The translations under genes were made by a program, and so were the position numbers. The notes under the pieces were generated by a model that had not been told where the DNA came from, did no database searches, and saw only the letters and a program-made list of their open reading frames with translations. This document shows, one piece after another, positions 11,601 to 22,803 of a stretch of 38,841 nucleotides of DNA; positions within the stretch are counted from its first letter, which is position 1, and the number at the start of each line of letters is the position of its first letter. Location of the stretch: the NCBI GenBank assembly GCA_021464525.1, contig JADRCO010000294.1, forward strand, positions 1 to 38,841. Direction: 5' to 3'. This stretch comes from Rhizophagus sp. LPA8_4_AMF (Eukaryota; Glomeromycota; Glomeromycetes; Glomerales; Glomeraceae).

Positions 11601-12160
11601 AAAGAAAAATAACTTTAATGTAAATATATGAATAAATAATAATTTATATAAAAAATTAGTTCTTAAAAGTATTTCTACCTCAATTGCTTCAGTATATTCT
11701 TGTGCGGCTTTTTTTGCTTCTTTTATGACACCTTTTACTTTTCTTTGTCCATCAATAACTGCCTCAAATCCGCAGACTGCTGCGGCTTCATGAATGGGAA
11801 ACTTATATCGAGCTTCAATAGGATCTTTTTCAATATTTTTATAAGTTTGGCTGATTGTAACTTTATAAAAGGAAGAAAAAAAAATATAATTATAATATTT
11901 AAATATTTATGTAAATATATACGGGTTGCAGTTTATTTTATAATTTTGACCAAATTTTAACAAACCTTCAGTTATCATATCAACAACTATAATTGTTAAG
12001 TGAAATTTAGAATATAAGAAATTTGATTGATTACATAATAATCATAGTACAGATTCCAGATTATCAGTTTAAACTTACTATTAGCTTTAACGGCAACATT
12101 TTGTAAAGGAATCGGAGTTTCTTTATTCTCGATCACACAACAAAGGCCGTAAATTTGCAT
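8687..12160 (-). CDS. VIT and VWA domain protein, nine exons
   Basis: Exons in transcript order are 12160-12079, 11986-11966, 11860-11679, 11589-11126, 11036-10926, 10841-9846, 9549-9443, 9370-9293 and 9216-8687. They sum to 2571 nt, giving 856 aa, with GT-AG at every junction and consistent phases. Translation starts MQIYGLCCVIENKETPIPLQ without a signal peptide. A VIT domain follows (TISQTYKNIEKDPIEARYKF, then a FEAVIDGQRKVKG block). The VWA domain (about 280-450) opens LIFVVDRSGSM. Its metal-binding set is complete: D286, S288, S290, then T357 (YGGTEVYNAL) and D383 (LITDGE). The C-terminal part has an acidic DEDEDEDD run, proline-rich DNA-encoded linker, and a helical tail ending WIQNWVNDKE. 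The family resembles cytosolic VIT-VWA proteins related to inter-alpha-inhibitor heavy chains and PARP4, which are adhesion or scaffold modules; its partner here is unknown. Exon 2 is only 21 nt. Intron 6 is enlarged by a MITE. Confidence 0.93.
9293..9318. repeat. CTTCAT microsatellite inside exon 8 of the VIT-VWA gene
   Basis: A short run of CTTCAT units on the plus strand encodes the alternating DE run of the VIT-VWA protein on the minus strand. It sits at the donor side of exon 8. Slippage would change the protein in two-residue steps without loss of frame. Confidence 0.7.
9615..9811. mobile_element. MITE with CAGTG ends inside intron 6 (copy 2)
   Basis: A 197-bp element of the same family as 492-764. 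It has ends CAGTGACACCTCTCTAAGTG and, reverse-complemented, CAGTGACACCTCTATAAGTG; 23 of the first 24 positions match. TA lies on each side (9613-9614 and 9812-9813). It shares internal blocks with the first copy, such as CCCTTGGGACC-like and TTGGGACC words. It sits wholly within intron 9550-9845 of the VIT-VWA gene. Better matched ends than in copy 1 suggest a younger insertion. Confidence 0.9.
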
Positions 12161-13499
12161 CTTGAAAATTATTCAATTAAATAAATTGAATCTAATAAAT
12201 AAGAGAATGAAGAGAATAAGAGAATAGCAGTAGCGTGGGGAATATTTAAAAAATTATTTACCGGAAATAAAACTCCTGTTGAAACGGGCAGCTGATCATA
12301 AATTAGTTAATTTGTCATCAAATATGCAGTCGAATCGGATCGGATGTAAAACGGATTTGCCGATATATTTTTTTCTAGGCGATCTTCTACATAAATTAAG
12401 AGGTTTACCACGAATTACGTAAATGACATTTCACTTTGACCTGATATATATAATTATATCCTCCGATTATTGCGGTTAATAGAGATTTAGCGTAAGGCGC
12501 AGAAAAATAATTTTATGAAGCATATATCTTATGTTTACAATATAATCGCACTAGCAAGCCTTTTAACTGAATTAAAATCATTTACAAATACATTGCAAAA
12601 AAAATGTAATCTGTCACGCGTACAATGTAACCTTTTTACAAACGTACACTTTTTACTTTTTTTGCTTATTCCTTTTCCATGAGCTTTTTTTGCATATATG
12701 ATAATGTTTCTCATGAACCACAGACCCAGGATCATAAGCCAAAATAATTCTAATACATATTAGGCCACACAAATTCGATATTCGGTTCACGACATTAAAA
12801 TTTAAAATCGATACAGGGACCTGGGGTTTATATATTATTAATAAAAAAGGTTTATATATAAGACCGTGACATCTGATTGGTCAACTTTAAAGGATACCTA
12901 ATTACCTATACTATATATGTACGAATAATTACAAATCAGAAATTTTGAAAGATTGAAGGTTTACTTGTCGAAAGAGAAGCAAAAATGAAAGATTTTTGTG
13001 GAGATCGATTTTACATTTATCATTTGATTGGTGAAAATTAAGTAAAAAAAAAAAAATGTCAAAACTAATTGGTATTAAAAAAAGAATTATAAATAGTACT
13101 TTTATTCCTTACTGTTATACTTATTTTTCTGAGACAACACACGAATAATAAACAATATAAAAAGCATTAGTTCGCCAATAAAATTACATTGTGTAGTCAC
13201 GTGATAAATTATATATATAAACATTGAAAATATTTATCAAGAACAAAAGGAAATTTCATAATATAAAGTTATTAATTACTTTCCGAGACATCGGAGAATC
13301 GCAAATCGGATTTATCATTTTTTTCGTCACAACAAGCCACCAAAAGTTTATGCAAGAGTCTATCAAGAGTTTGTAGTCACGATGAATTCAGAAAGAAAAG
13401 TTAGAATCAAGCGAATTTGACTTTCACGGCACCAACATTTATTCCGAGAAAAGTGGTCGGTTTTGATTAAGTATGTGTAGACAATAAATAAGACAAGAG
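12161..13499. other. Gene-free stretch upstream of the VIT-VWA gene
   Basis: The start of the VIT-VWA gene faces this region, so its promoter should lie just above 12160. I see no convincing TATA box or motif. Nothing else was recognised; the open frame at 12535-12735 lacks support. Confidence 0.3.
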
Positions 13500-13665
13500 G
13501 TATAAATACATTGCATCAAAAGGCTAACTATAATTAATTAAAACACTTGCCCCATAAGTGGCTCGACCTTCGTATAAAAGAAATGCTAATTATAGAAGAA
13601 AAATTAAAAAGTAAATACAGAATCTAAAGAAAAATCAAAAAAATTAAACCATGGTCCATTATGTA
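13500..13665. repeat. Segment duplicated at 21279-21504 (direct)
   Basis: From about ATACATTGCAT to CATGGTCCATTAT, this stretch matches 21279-21504 in the same orientation. Shared words include AAAAGGCTAACTATAATTAA, CGTATAAAAGAAATGCTAA and AATTAAACCATGGTCCATTA. The 21-kb copy carries about 60 extra bases in the middle. Its right edge abuts the Uma2 exon fragment. Confidence 0.75.
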
Positions 13666-13895
13666 GAAAATTTTAAAAATTCACTATTTTTTAGAAATAA
13701 ATTATGAAGATGATGAAAAAGAATGCCCTTACTGTACTGTTCCCTGTCGTTTGGCGTCGATATCGGATTGTTGGGTTCACGCCTCTAAAACATGCTTGAT
13801 GAGTAAGATCTATGATTATGTATACATCATAGGATTTATGTTATAACTATTCATTTTAATATTTTTTATATTTAGATTCAGAATAACTATTGACT
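13666..13895 (+). pseudogene. Stray copy of the Uma2 gene's zinc-finger exon
   Basis: This matches the end of intron 2, exon 3 and the 3' flank of the gene at 24062-25050. Shared pieces are TTCACTATTTTTTAG, AAATAAATTATGAAG, GAATGCCCTTACTGT, CTTGATGAGT and TTATGTTATAACTATTCA. The CPYC half of the zinc finger is kept. The histidine half is replaced or scrambled, so the finger is not intact. Because intron sequence and downstream flank came along, this is a DNA-level copy and not a retro-copy. It has no upstream exons and is presumably dead. Confidence 0.75.
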
Positions 13896-15882
13896 TAACA
13901 GATCTTAACATTTGAAACGCGAAATTTGTATTCATACTTTTTCCGAAGTATGAATCATCGTGAATAAAATTTTATAAGCAAAGAAAAAAAAAATAATTAA
14001 TTCCTAACTAAAAAAGATCAAACCTTCTCTTTTTCTCATTCTCGATAATGACGAAAGGAACATTTTCATCAAATAAAAGAAACTGGTTATATAAAAGATT
14101 CAGAATTTCTTAACATAAAAGTTGTGGTATTAACTCTTTATATAATTGTCCGAAGCATAGCGTAGGACCGTTTACTTCGAAACATTTCAGATACAATGTT
14201 CGTTCTGTCCCGCATGCTTATCGACCAATTAGATTTTGTGTTTAGTTTGTACAGTACATGTCTCGTGATGTAAATAAATTGTATAATAATATTTATTAAG
14301 GCTTGAGAAATTTCTCAGAAATTCTTTTTTTTTTTCTATAAATATATATATATTGTAATTCTGTAAATATAAATATTATATATACTTAACATTGGCGCAT
14401 TATAATTCGTTTGAACATTAAGTTAATATGAAAGAAGAAATGTTATTTCATCATTTCGAATAATACAGTATTTTAAAAATTAAAATAGAAGATAATGTTA
14501 TGGTTACTAACCTTAAACGATTCATTTGAATGATGGTAATATTTTTTAGATTTTTTTCATGGGAAATTGCTTAGTGCTAAATAGGTCTACATGTAAAAAA
14601 TTGTTCCTTGAGGATCATTTTACTATTTTTAGACAGAATTATTATTTCAATGAATCTATATTTAATATGTTTAGGCGAGCTTGGTTACAATTGAAGCATC
14701 GAAAGTTTAAACTTGCAAGATTTCATTTTATATAGTCTATAATAAGTGAATATAAAAAATATATATACTTGTATAAATACACAGTTTACCTTATGATTTC
14801 ACATTTAAGAATTATCAATAAGACTACAATCAAAATTGGCCTGATAATTATTTATGCAAAGGTGCTATTTATGTACAACTTGATAACTCTGGGTTCTTCC
14901 TAATATTGTCATTCCTAATTTTACGAGAATTTTCTAAATCATATTCTTCTTTCATGTAATAACTCTCTTTTAAATATACTTCCTTGATAGAATAATATTT
15001 TTTTTTTCTTCATTATATTCAAAAGTAAAGGTATTGCACCCTTTGAATAGTCATATCTTTTAACGGGAAATGCTTCCTAGTACATCCTTTATGAAATAGA
15101 AGCTTGTAAAACACAAACTCAAAATCGACTAAATTCATATGCATTTTATATAACATATGGTCGACTTCTTCTATAGCCAACTCTCATATAGTCACTTCCC
15201 TTCTTTAGTCACACCATTGCTTTGGTTTCCAATTTGATTTCATAAGAATTACTTCTTCCATCCCTAAAAAAATTTTCTAGGAAAAACTCTGGTAAATGAT
15301 CATTTTACTAGTTCTTATTCCAAAACACTCAGACATGGGATCAATTTCCTAAGTTCAAATTTTTTTTTTTATTTTTAAAATAGATTTTTCTGTGTAAAAA
15401 AAATTCTTTATTAGGCCATATTTATTTTTTAATACCAGACTTTATTGATTTGTATATTTGTATAGCAAAAATCTTAGTAAATGGGTAAACAAGAAAGAAA
15501 GCAAAATCCAAATACCTGAAGGCATCCTAAACTATGTCATGTTGCAACTACCCTCCTTCTTTGCAGATATGTTTAGAATATATCAGATATATTCATGTTA
15601 ACTCTCTTATAACTCGATGATGTTAACCATTTATGTCATCAATATAATCTTAAAATTATATATATCAAAAATATTATTTTATGTAGTAATCATATCAAAA
15701 AAATGTATAAATACATTTATTTTACTTTTATTAAAAACTGTCGAGAATATGCTAATAATTCAAGTAATCAAAATTCATTATCTATCAAGAATATGAAAAT
15801 AATATTAAAACTATAATAAAATATTGTAATTCGAGCGCCAATAAAATTTAATTTGTACACGTGATTTGTTATATTTCATCAT
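13896..15882. other. Gene-free A+T-rich stretch
   Basis: No gene, RNA or defined repeat recognised. It lies downstream of the minus-strand transposase relic and may include worn remnants of that element, but I could not place its ends. Confidence 0.3.
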
Positions 15883-18800
15883 CTATATCGAAATAAAATT
15901 GGTTGAGGATGTAGTTTCATCATGCTTAATGTTACATGTGTTTGTATAACCATGTATAAAATGAACATGCGATGAATGATCAATAAAATTAATTGGAAAG
16001 TCTCGTAACCAACGCAACTCTTCGAGCTTCTGGATATTATAGTGAACATTTTGAAATAGAATCAACATAATTCGTTGCCTGAAACCAATTAAATAAAAAA
16101 ATGCGCAATGTTGGACCATTATTTGCTTGGTGCTGGATAATTACCTCTAGTTTAGCATATATATGCAATGCCTTCAGACTCTTCATTTAATTCTACGGTA
16201 TCACCAACATGAAGTTTTAATCATATGGGTTCTTGGTTATTTTTAAGAATGGTATACGTTATTGAATTATAATATTCTATATGTTTGTTCACTATTGCAA
16301 CCTTTGAATTTAAATAATCAACATATGCTCTGTCAAGGTCTCGAAAGAATGAATGATTTTCATCCAACTTTTTCGATAGTCCTTTTTTCGGATTTTTTTC
16401 GGCATTCTATTGATTGTAAACTGAAACATCAACAAAGTTTTTAATATGGCATATAGTGAATTTATTTACATCTATGGAATATAAATATGAATTAGTAGAT
16501 AAAATGATCTCATTACTAATACTAACTCTAAACACATATAGCATCATGTCCGTCTTCATCCTTCTGAATATTATTTATATGTGTAAATGGATTTTCTGTG
16601 AAATACCAGCCAGATAATATTATGTGGAGATTTGGATCCATGGTGAGATTTTTTAGTGCATTGATTGCGAAAATCTGACAAGATGCTATAGCTGATAGTG
16701 CCTGTATTGTGTTGTACGATGAAACATTTCTTTTAATCCAACAGCCGTATTTGTAAGTGTTCCAGAGTTAAGGAAGGTGTATATTTACCTGCAAATTAGG
16801 TAAGTTTGTAAAATTATTTGGAAATAACTAATAAGAAATGGTGAAGATTATAAATTCACTAGTTTCATATATTAATGCGAAAAATTTGTGATGTCCTAAT
16901 GAAATTTCTTGAGGTAAACATAGCAGATTTTAATGAATGTCTTACTTCAATAAGAATCTCACATTCTTCTTTAAGTGAATCTTGTAATGCTTGATAATTA
17001 TTTTCTGTCATAGTATTCAAACATGCAAATTTCAATGTTTTGGTTTTCAATTACCCAACAAATACATAATTTTTATACAGCTGAATTTGTCTTATTCTGA
17101 AATTTTTTGCCAATTATTCAGTGTCCGTCTTTATATAATGGGATTTTAAAAAGCGTTGGAGTATAAATGGCATTAACATTGCAAGTCTCAGGACATCAGA
17201 AAACATGAAACTTTGCAGTGTCACAAAGGATTTGGCGCTGGACAGGTTTTTCGATACTTCTCCAATACTCCAAAAAATCATCCTCGCCAGCCATATTAAA
17301 ATTACTAAATGTTGCTTCTAATAGAGTATATACTTTTCCAGACATAGAATGGTATGCGTCTTGTGAAGTTTGGAAGTGTTAATTCCACTTAACCAAATTG
17401 AAGGCTCCCGGTTCACTATACCATACTCGGTAGCTAGCTGATCCTTTTCTGTCTTTGAATTTTGACTTTCAATTTCTATGAGGCATTCTCCTGTCTGTTG
17501 AAGAAAACGTGCATTCTTTACATAGTTGCAATCCGAGCTAGTAAGCTGATTAATTGAAACATTACATGTGCCGATATGCGGTAACCATGATTGACCCTAT
17601 GTCATTTAATACCTGCCAAGTCGTTGTTGCTGTAGGAGATGTAATACAGCCAAGACCACCAGTTACCCAAGTATTACCATTTACTGTTCTATAATTAAGC
17701 CTTTCTCTAATTGCTTTATATCTTGAAGCACGGGTTTAATAAAATCTTCCAAAATTCCTCCAAATGGAACAAACCCAATTAAAAAATGGTTTTTTTAATT
17801 GCTTTTGAAAAGTTAATGGCATGTTTCCAATTTGTAAGTATACACCTTCTAAAGAATGGTACACGTTCCTGTACGTAGCAAAATCATAAACATATATGTC
17901 AAAAACTTTTGAAATGGGAAGATGGTATTTCCATCTATTCCTTTACTATAAAAATCATATTCTTGAGGTTCTGGAAAATCACATAGCCAAACAATGATAT
18001 GTTGAACATACTTGCCGAATTTACTAAACTAACTTTTCCTTCAACTAGTCACAACTCCCTATCATTTCCACAAGTATGTCTATTGTCAGTTAAGCGACAG
18101 TTAGGAAGATTTTTATGCGAAAGAAGGTCAATTTTTAGTTTAAGCGTATTGTCCAATTCATCAATCACTACACGACGTACTCGGCACATAAATGTTGATA
18201 ACTCTTCATGCATGGTATACTAAAAAATCGCATACTTTATAGAGTACTATATTAATATAGTTAACGTTATGTTATTCGTGTTATTCATTAATTACCTTCA
18301 TTGTTACATCTTATTTCATGTTCTCCAAACAATGGCAAATCTTGCCAGAGTTCACCATGCCAAAACTCTTGTTTTCATTTGTGACAACTGCGGGACCAAA
18401 GAGAAATTGGAAGCTTTTTAGTAGACTTGCATGTGGATGGTGTTTGTTGCATACAAAGAGGTATATCGTGTTTGCGTACTTTAGCTAAAGATAATCTGTC
18501 TCGCCATTAACGAATCTGGCAGATATTTGTAGTGACATTGATCTTCTTTACGGTACTATCAGTTAATCAGTATATTATATACTTCTACGTTAAGTTTCAT
18601 TTATTCAAAATATTACGACTTACAAATCATATGCTTGGTAATCCAGATAAAGAGCGTTGCTGACGTAAAATTTGGAGTATGGACCGTGTTCATCATCAAA
18701 ACCCTTAAAGTCAGAAGATATAACAAATCATCTTCTACAGCATCAAGTGCTGGTTCATCATCATCTAAAACATCATCTATCAAAGCATTGTCATCACGGT

Positions 18801-19170
18801 CATCTAAAATTTCTTTTCATCATCATTTACTGAAATATCACCTATATTATCAATATCTTCATGATCAAGTGTATGCTGCTGTTCAAGTTCATTGAAATGA
18901 TTTTTACAATTAAAGTTGCGTATTATGATTAATAGTATCACATTTTCGAATATTGAACTCATCTCGTGTGATGAAGAAATGTAACTGGCAGATAGTTCTT
19001 CAGAGGAGAGTTAACATATTATATTCCGAAATACTATCGAATGTACTAGAAGTTTCACCATATTCATCATTTAGCGGTTTTTTAGCTACTCTAATACATA
19101 ATTTGGGAATTGATGTGTATACATACACAAGAAGTTCTACTCGAACGTTTCATCATTTATATTTTTGATA
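15883..19170 (-). pseudogene. Decayed Plavaka/KDZ-like transposase
   Basis: Reading the minus strand from ~19170 down gives transposase-like blocks in the expected order, split by stops and frameshifts. First comes an acidic N-terminal part (18840-18730), then GPYSKFYVSNALYLDYQAYD (about 18690-18625), VRKHDIPLCMQQTPSTCKST (18479-18420), HGELWQDLPLFGEHEIRCNN (~18360-18301), and WLCDFPEPQEYDFYSKGIDG (~17975-17920). Then follow FVPFGGILEDFIKPVLQDIK (~17773-17715), EDDFLEYWRSIEKP (~17290-17245), QALQDSLKEECEILIEVRHS (~16990-16935) and LHIILSGWYFTENPFTHI (~16645-16590). These match my memory of Plavaka/KDZ-superfamily transposases abundant in Rhizophagus. A likely intron lies at 18220-18295. No terminal repeats were found. 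Open frames of 60-90 aa across this stretch on either strand are fragments or shadows of it. Confidence 0.65.
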
Positions 19171-19974
19171 TAAACCACGCAATATAAAATGAAAAATCAC
19201 AATATTTATGCTTAAAATAATAAACAAAAGCCACAATATTTATACTTTAAAATAAGCTATTAATTAAACTTTGCTTGTAAAATAGACTACAAAAATCAAA
19301 AAAAAAAGTACTGATATACGGTTGTCTTTTAGATCCATAGAATTTATAAAATTTTTTTTACAAATTATTATTAAGAATGGCGTAAATCAATAAATCATTT
19401 TATTTTCGTGTTATTTAATTAGTATTTCTTTAAAAGATTTTTCAAGGAGGTCGTACTGTTCGCAGTAAATTTTTTTTTACTGATTTTTTTTCAAGGAGGT
19501 CGGATTATGATTGTTCGCATTATTATTATATAGAAACTTTACTTAATTAGTATTAAAATGATATGAATAATAAATAAAATTCTATAGTTCAAAAAATGCA
19601 ATTTATTGATTTAATATATCCTATCCGTTATTTCTGTAAAAACTCCGTAGAAATGAGCCTTTCATGGATTCACGAAAATGAAAAATTCGATAAATTCCGT
19701 GATATAAGGTCATTAATTCCAAAATATGAGCCTTTTACGGCTTTCTTCATATTTACTCTTCTTTCTCCCCTTTTGCGAATTACGATCAAAACTTTATTAA
19801 TATGTTCAACCATAGAAAAATACTGCATGTCGAAATAAAGTAATAAGTCAAGTTTAAATATGTTTGATTATGAACAAATGCTGCGTGGCAATTTGAATAA
19901 ATATTGTAATATTTTTAAGAAATAATTTTGATACATTATTAAATTTTTTCAAACATGGTCCATTTTTTTGTTAG
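19171..19974. other. Gene-free stretch with a dispersed repeat
   Basis: Apart from the repeat at 19621-19740, there is a direct repeat of TTTTTCAAGGAGGTCG (ends near 19453 and 19502), each copy followed by TTCGCA within 20 bases. The remainder is A+T-rich and shows no gene. A possible upstream exon for the relic at 19975 was not found. Confidence 0.35.
19621..19740 (-). repeat. Dispersed repeat, inverted relative to 35345-35471
   Basis: The reverse complement of this stretch matches 35345-35471 nearly end to end. Shared blocks include TATATCACGGAATTTATCGA, GTGAAAGGCTCATTT versus ATGAAAGGCTCATTT, and TTTTTACAGAAATAACGGAT. The 80-aa open frame starting at 19596 is created by this repeat and is not a gene. 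Confidence 0.8.
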
Positions 19975-20682
19975 GTTGACGACGAAAGACAAAAAGTTAA
20001 CAAAATTGTTGAAGATACATTTACATTTAGTGAAGTATATGAAGCAATTACTGAAGGCGTATTTGGTGCATGTTGTGTAAAGGTTTACGTTGGTAAAGGG
20101 GATGGCAAGTGGAATTATCTAAGAGAAGAAATGTATGATGATATATCTTTGATGTCAGAGCTAGAATTAAAGTATATACGTTTTATTGTACGACTGAAGA
20201 AAATAATATAATACAACAAAATCAACAATTTGAAAGAAATGCATTTGACATTATGATGGAGCATTCCAGCCATACTTTCCATCAATTAAGAGAAGATACT
20301 CGACGAGATGTTTTAAACAATGATGTTATAACATTATTAAAACAATGGATGAAGAGTAAATCAGGAGAAAATTGCGAAAATATTTATCAAGCAACTTGTA
20401 GATCTTCTTTGGTACGGTATATTGATCCGCATTATGACTCACTTGCTGCCTTGCTGCTTGTTCACTATATCTTCCAAATATTTTCAAAAAAATAAGTCAA
20501 TATCAAATGTGATAGCAATTATAATAAATTTTATTATACTTCACATCATAAAATGGAGAGTCAAAGAGAAAAACTTGAGCAATTAGCAGAATCATTGGAG
20601 TTCTCAATTGGTCAACCATGGTCCATGGGCGAGTGAAGCAAAATGGACTTTAGAAGTATTGGAAAAATCAAAAAAAAATTAA
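19975..20682 (+). pseudogene. Frameshifted orphan gene relic
   Basis: Protein-like sequence begins after an acceptor (TTTGTTAG at 19974) with VDDERQKVNKIVEDTFTFSE and continues through KWNYLREEMYDD to YIRFIV. One base is then out of frame at about 20188-20191. The frame resumes TTEENNIIQQNQQFERNAFD, runs through EHSSHTFHQLREDTRRDVLN, KQWMKSKSGEN and YIDPHYDSLAALLLVHYIFQ, then ESQREKLEQLAESLEFSIGQ. A second break is a 7-bp tandem duplication (CCATGGT CCATGGG, 20616-20629); reading across it restores WASEAKWTLEVLEKS and a stop at 20680-20682. It resembles an expanded Rhizophagus orphan family known to me only by its pattern, with an N-terminal part of possibly ubiquitin-like length. No function is claimed. 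Confidence 0.6.
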
Positions 20683-21278
20683 CAATAAAATTACATAACT
20701 AGTTAGTTGTGGCAACCGAGAGGGTAAAATGACCTTAAATTATTTATACAAGGTAATCTAAGCATGACAAATTTTTTAAATTTTTTTTAATTATATAAGA
20801 TATTTGTAGTAACTAAATATCAATTTGGTCTAATGCCACATTTTTTCGCGTTAAAGCAGGTCCTTCGTGAGGCATTACACAAAGTGCTGGTAAGCGAGTC
20901 ATAATAATTTAGTCAACGCAGTGAACGCGTTCTTGCTTGATCTTGATTTTTCGTCCACGCTTTGCCACTCCGAACGTATACTGATTGACTCATCTTAACT
21001 TACCTTAGCTTCATTCAGCAATAAAAGATCACGCGAGAATAATATTATATTTGACAGAAAGGCACTGATGCTTCCCATATACAAAAGAAATATCCTTTTA
21101 AAAGAAGTAATATCTGGCATTTCTGGAGGGAAATCATACATTATTCATGTCCATACTAAAGCGGAAAGATGACTTTTTTGTTAGAACTCAAGGATGTGAT
21201 CAGGAAAAAATCAGAATTAAAATGAGAACTATTAAATAACAAAATGTTTTGACACCTACATAAATGGACTAAAGAATA
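20683..21278. other. Gene-free stretch
   Basis: No coding or RNA signal recognised. It separates the orphan relic from the duplicated segment at 21279. Confidence 0.3.
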
Positions 21279-21504
21279 TAAAATACATTGCATTAAAAGG
21301 CTAACTATAATTAATTAAAATAAACTGCTCGCTCATAAATGCCCACCCTCGTATAAAAGAAATGCTAAACTACGCTGCTAAGCTAACATGTATGAACACA
21401 AAGGGGAATTAAAAATAAACTAACGGGGAATAAAATGAAAGTAAATACGGAATCTAAAGAAAAAACCAAAAAAATTAAACCATGGTCCATTATGCAGAAA
21501 ATTT
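21279..21504. repeat. Segment duplicated at 13500-13665 (direct)
   Basis: This is the second copy of the segment described at 13500-13665, in the same orientation, with about 60 extra bases around 21385-21445. Here the segment is followed by the unidentified minus-strand relic. At 13.6 kb it is followed by the zinc-finger exon copy. Confidence 0.75.
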
Positions 21505-22560
21505 GAAGTAGTAAAGCGGATCCACATAGAAGTAGAATCTGGTAGTTACGATAATCATTGTGATTAGAATATGTCCAATTATAATGCAATGTAGGACGTT
21601 GGTGATTTCTGTGTTTCTGTGAGGATCTGATGAAAAAGAGTTATTATTAAGGCATGACCATTTGTACAATTTTGAAGAGTGTTTTGTAATCCCATTGTAT
21701 AGGATCCATTGTTTGAAACTGTTATTGCCTTCCAAATAGTGCTGTATGATCCATATGAAGATTGTATACAAAAGAAGGAGGCGTTGCGTTGTGAATTAAT
21801 GTGTCCCAGGATTGTTTAAGGGTCCGTAAATACCGATTATCATACCACAAGTTACACACTGCTAAATATCACTGTACGTCACTCTGCATAATTATATAGT
21901 AGTACTAAGAAAATCTGTTAAATACTGCCAACTCATCGAAAAGTTAAAAAGGAGCTATCTAAGGGTGTTATAACGCCCAAATAAAGTTATTTGTCTGGAT
22001 TTAAGTACACGTCCTCAACTTCTCATATGAAACAAATAGCGTGCATAATGGTCGACAAGTAGTTCTGTTAGACGTTGATCTCTCGTTTAGAGTCGAGATG
22101 TTAAAGTTTCCTAATTTATTTTCATTATCTGGTATGTTATGTTCTGTTTGGTAATGTAAAGGAATGATGATATTTCCGTATTCTCCTTCTTAAACTGATG
22201 GTTAAGTCGGATTATTTCTCTCGCCTAGATAATATTTCTTGCAGGATCATCAATATCGCTTTCTCGTACTTCAATAATTTTAATTTGGTTTCGGCAATTA
22301 TTAATAGGACAGGATTCTAGAAAAATTCAATGATGTAGTCAAATATATAACATGTGATTACGTTCTAAGACTGCGATTGGTCTTCTAGTACTAGGTTTGT
22401 TGCAAAGATAATACGATTCGTCTGGTATAGCAACAAATGATTCCCGATCAACTAAAATATTAGCGATATCAATGACAATTTAGAGACAGAGATGTATGGT
22501 AAATATTTGACGATGGGGTCGATTAACATTTGTTCAAGAGTATCAGAATAATGTAGGCTT
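21505..22560 (-). pseudogene. Unidentified minus-strand coding relic
   Basis: Several protein-like blocks lie in order on the minus strand but in shifting frames. They are SDTLEQMLIDPIVKYLPYIS (~22545-22485), then DRESFVAIPDESYYLCNKPS with RRPIAVLERN after it (~22455-22365), and NCRNQIKIIEVRESDIDDPA (~22305-22245). Then come NKLGNFNISTLNERSTSNRT (~22120-22060) and YSTIWKAITVSNNGSYTMGL (~21755-21690). Stops and frame changes separate them, for example at ~22478. Codon-like structure is clear but I do not recognise the family. The 93-aa open frame at 21490-21771 is a shadow of this relic. The exact ends are uncertain. Confidence 0.4.
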
Positions 22561-22803
22561 AACTGCTTATATGATCACGCATTTTTTACACGTAATTTAG
22601 AGATTATTGTGGTATATAGTTTCTTTAGTATTATATTAAATAGTTTATTTTTATATTACATTTCTAATAAATGCTTTATTTTTAACCGTATGAATACATT
22701 TGGAAATTTACATTATACTATAACATACAATTTTTAATAAAATGTGTACTAAAATTTTGACAAATAAACGAAAAGAAATCATCTTAAAACTCACAATTCA
22801 CAC

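Noticed and set aside
11700-11960. 86-aa plus-strand open frame
   Set aside because: It is antisense to exon 3 and intron 2 of the VIT-VWA gene, which are well supported by splice phase and domain content.
19596-19838. 80-aa open frame starting MQFIDLIYPIRYFCKNS
   Set aside because: Most of it is the dispersed repeat that recurs inverted at 35345-35471.
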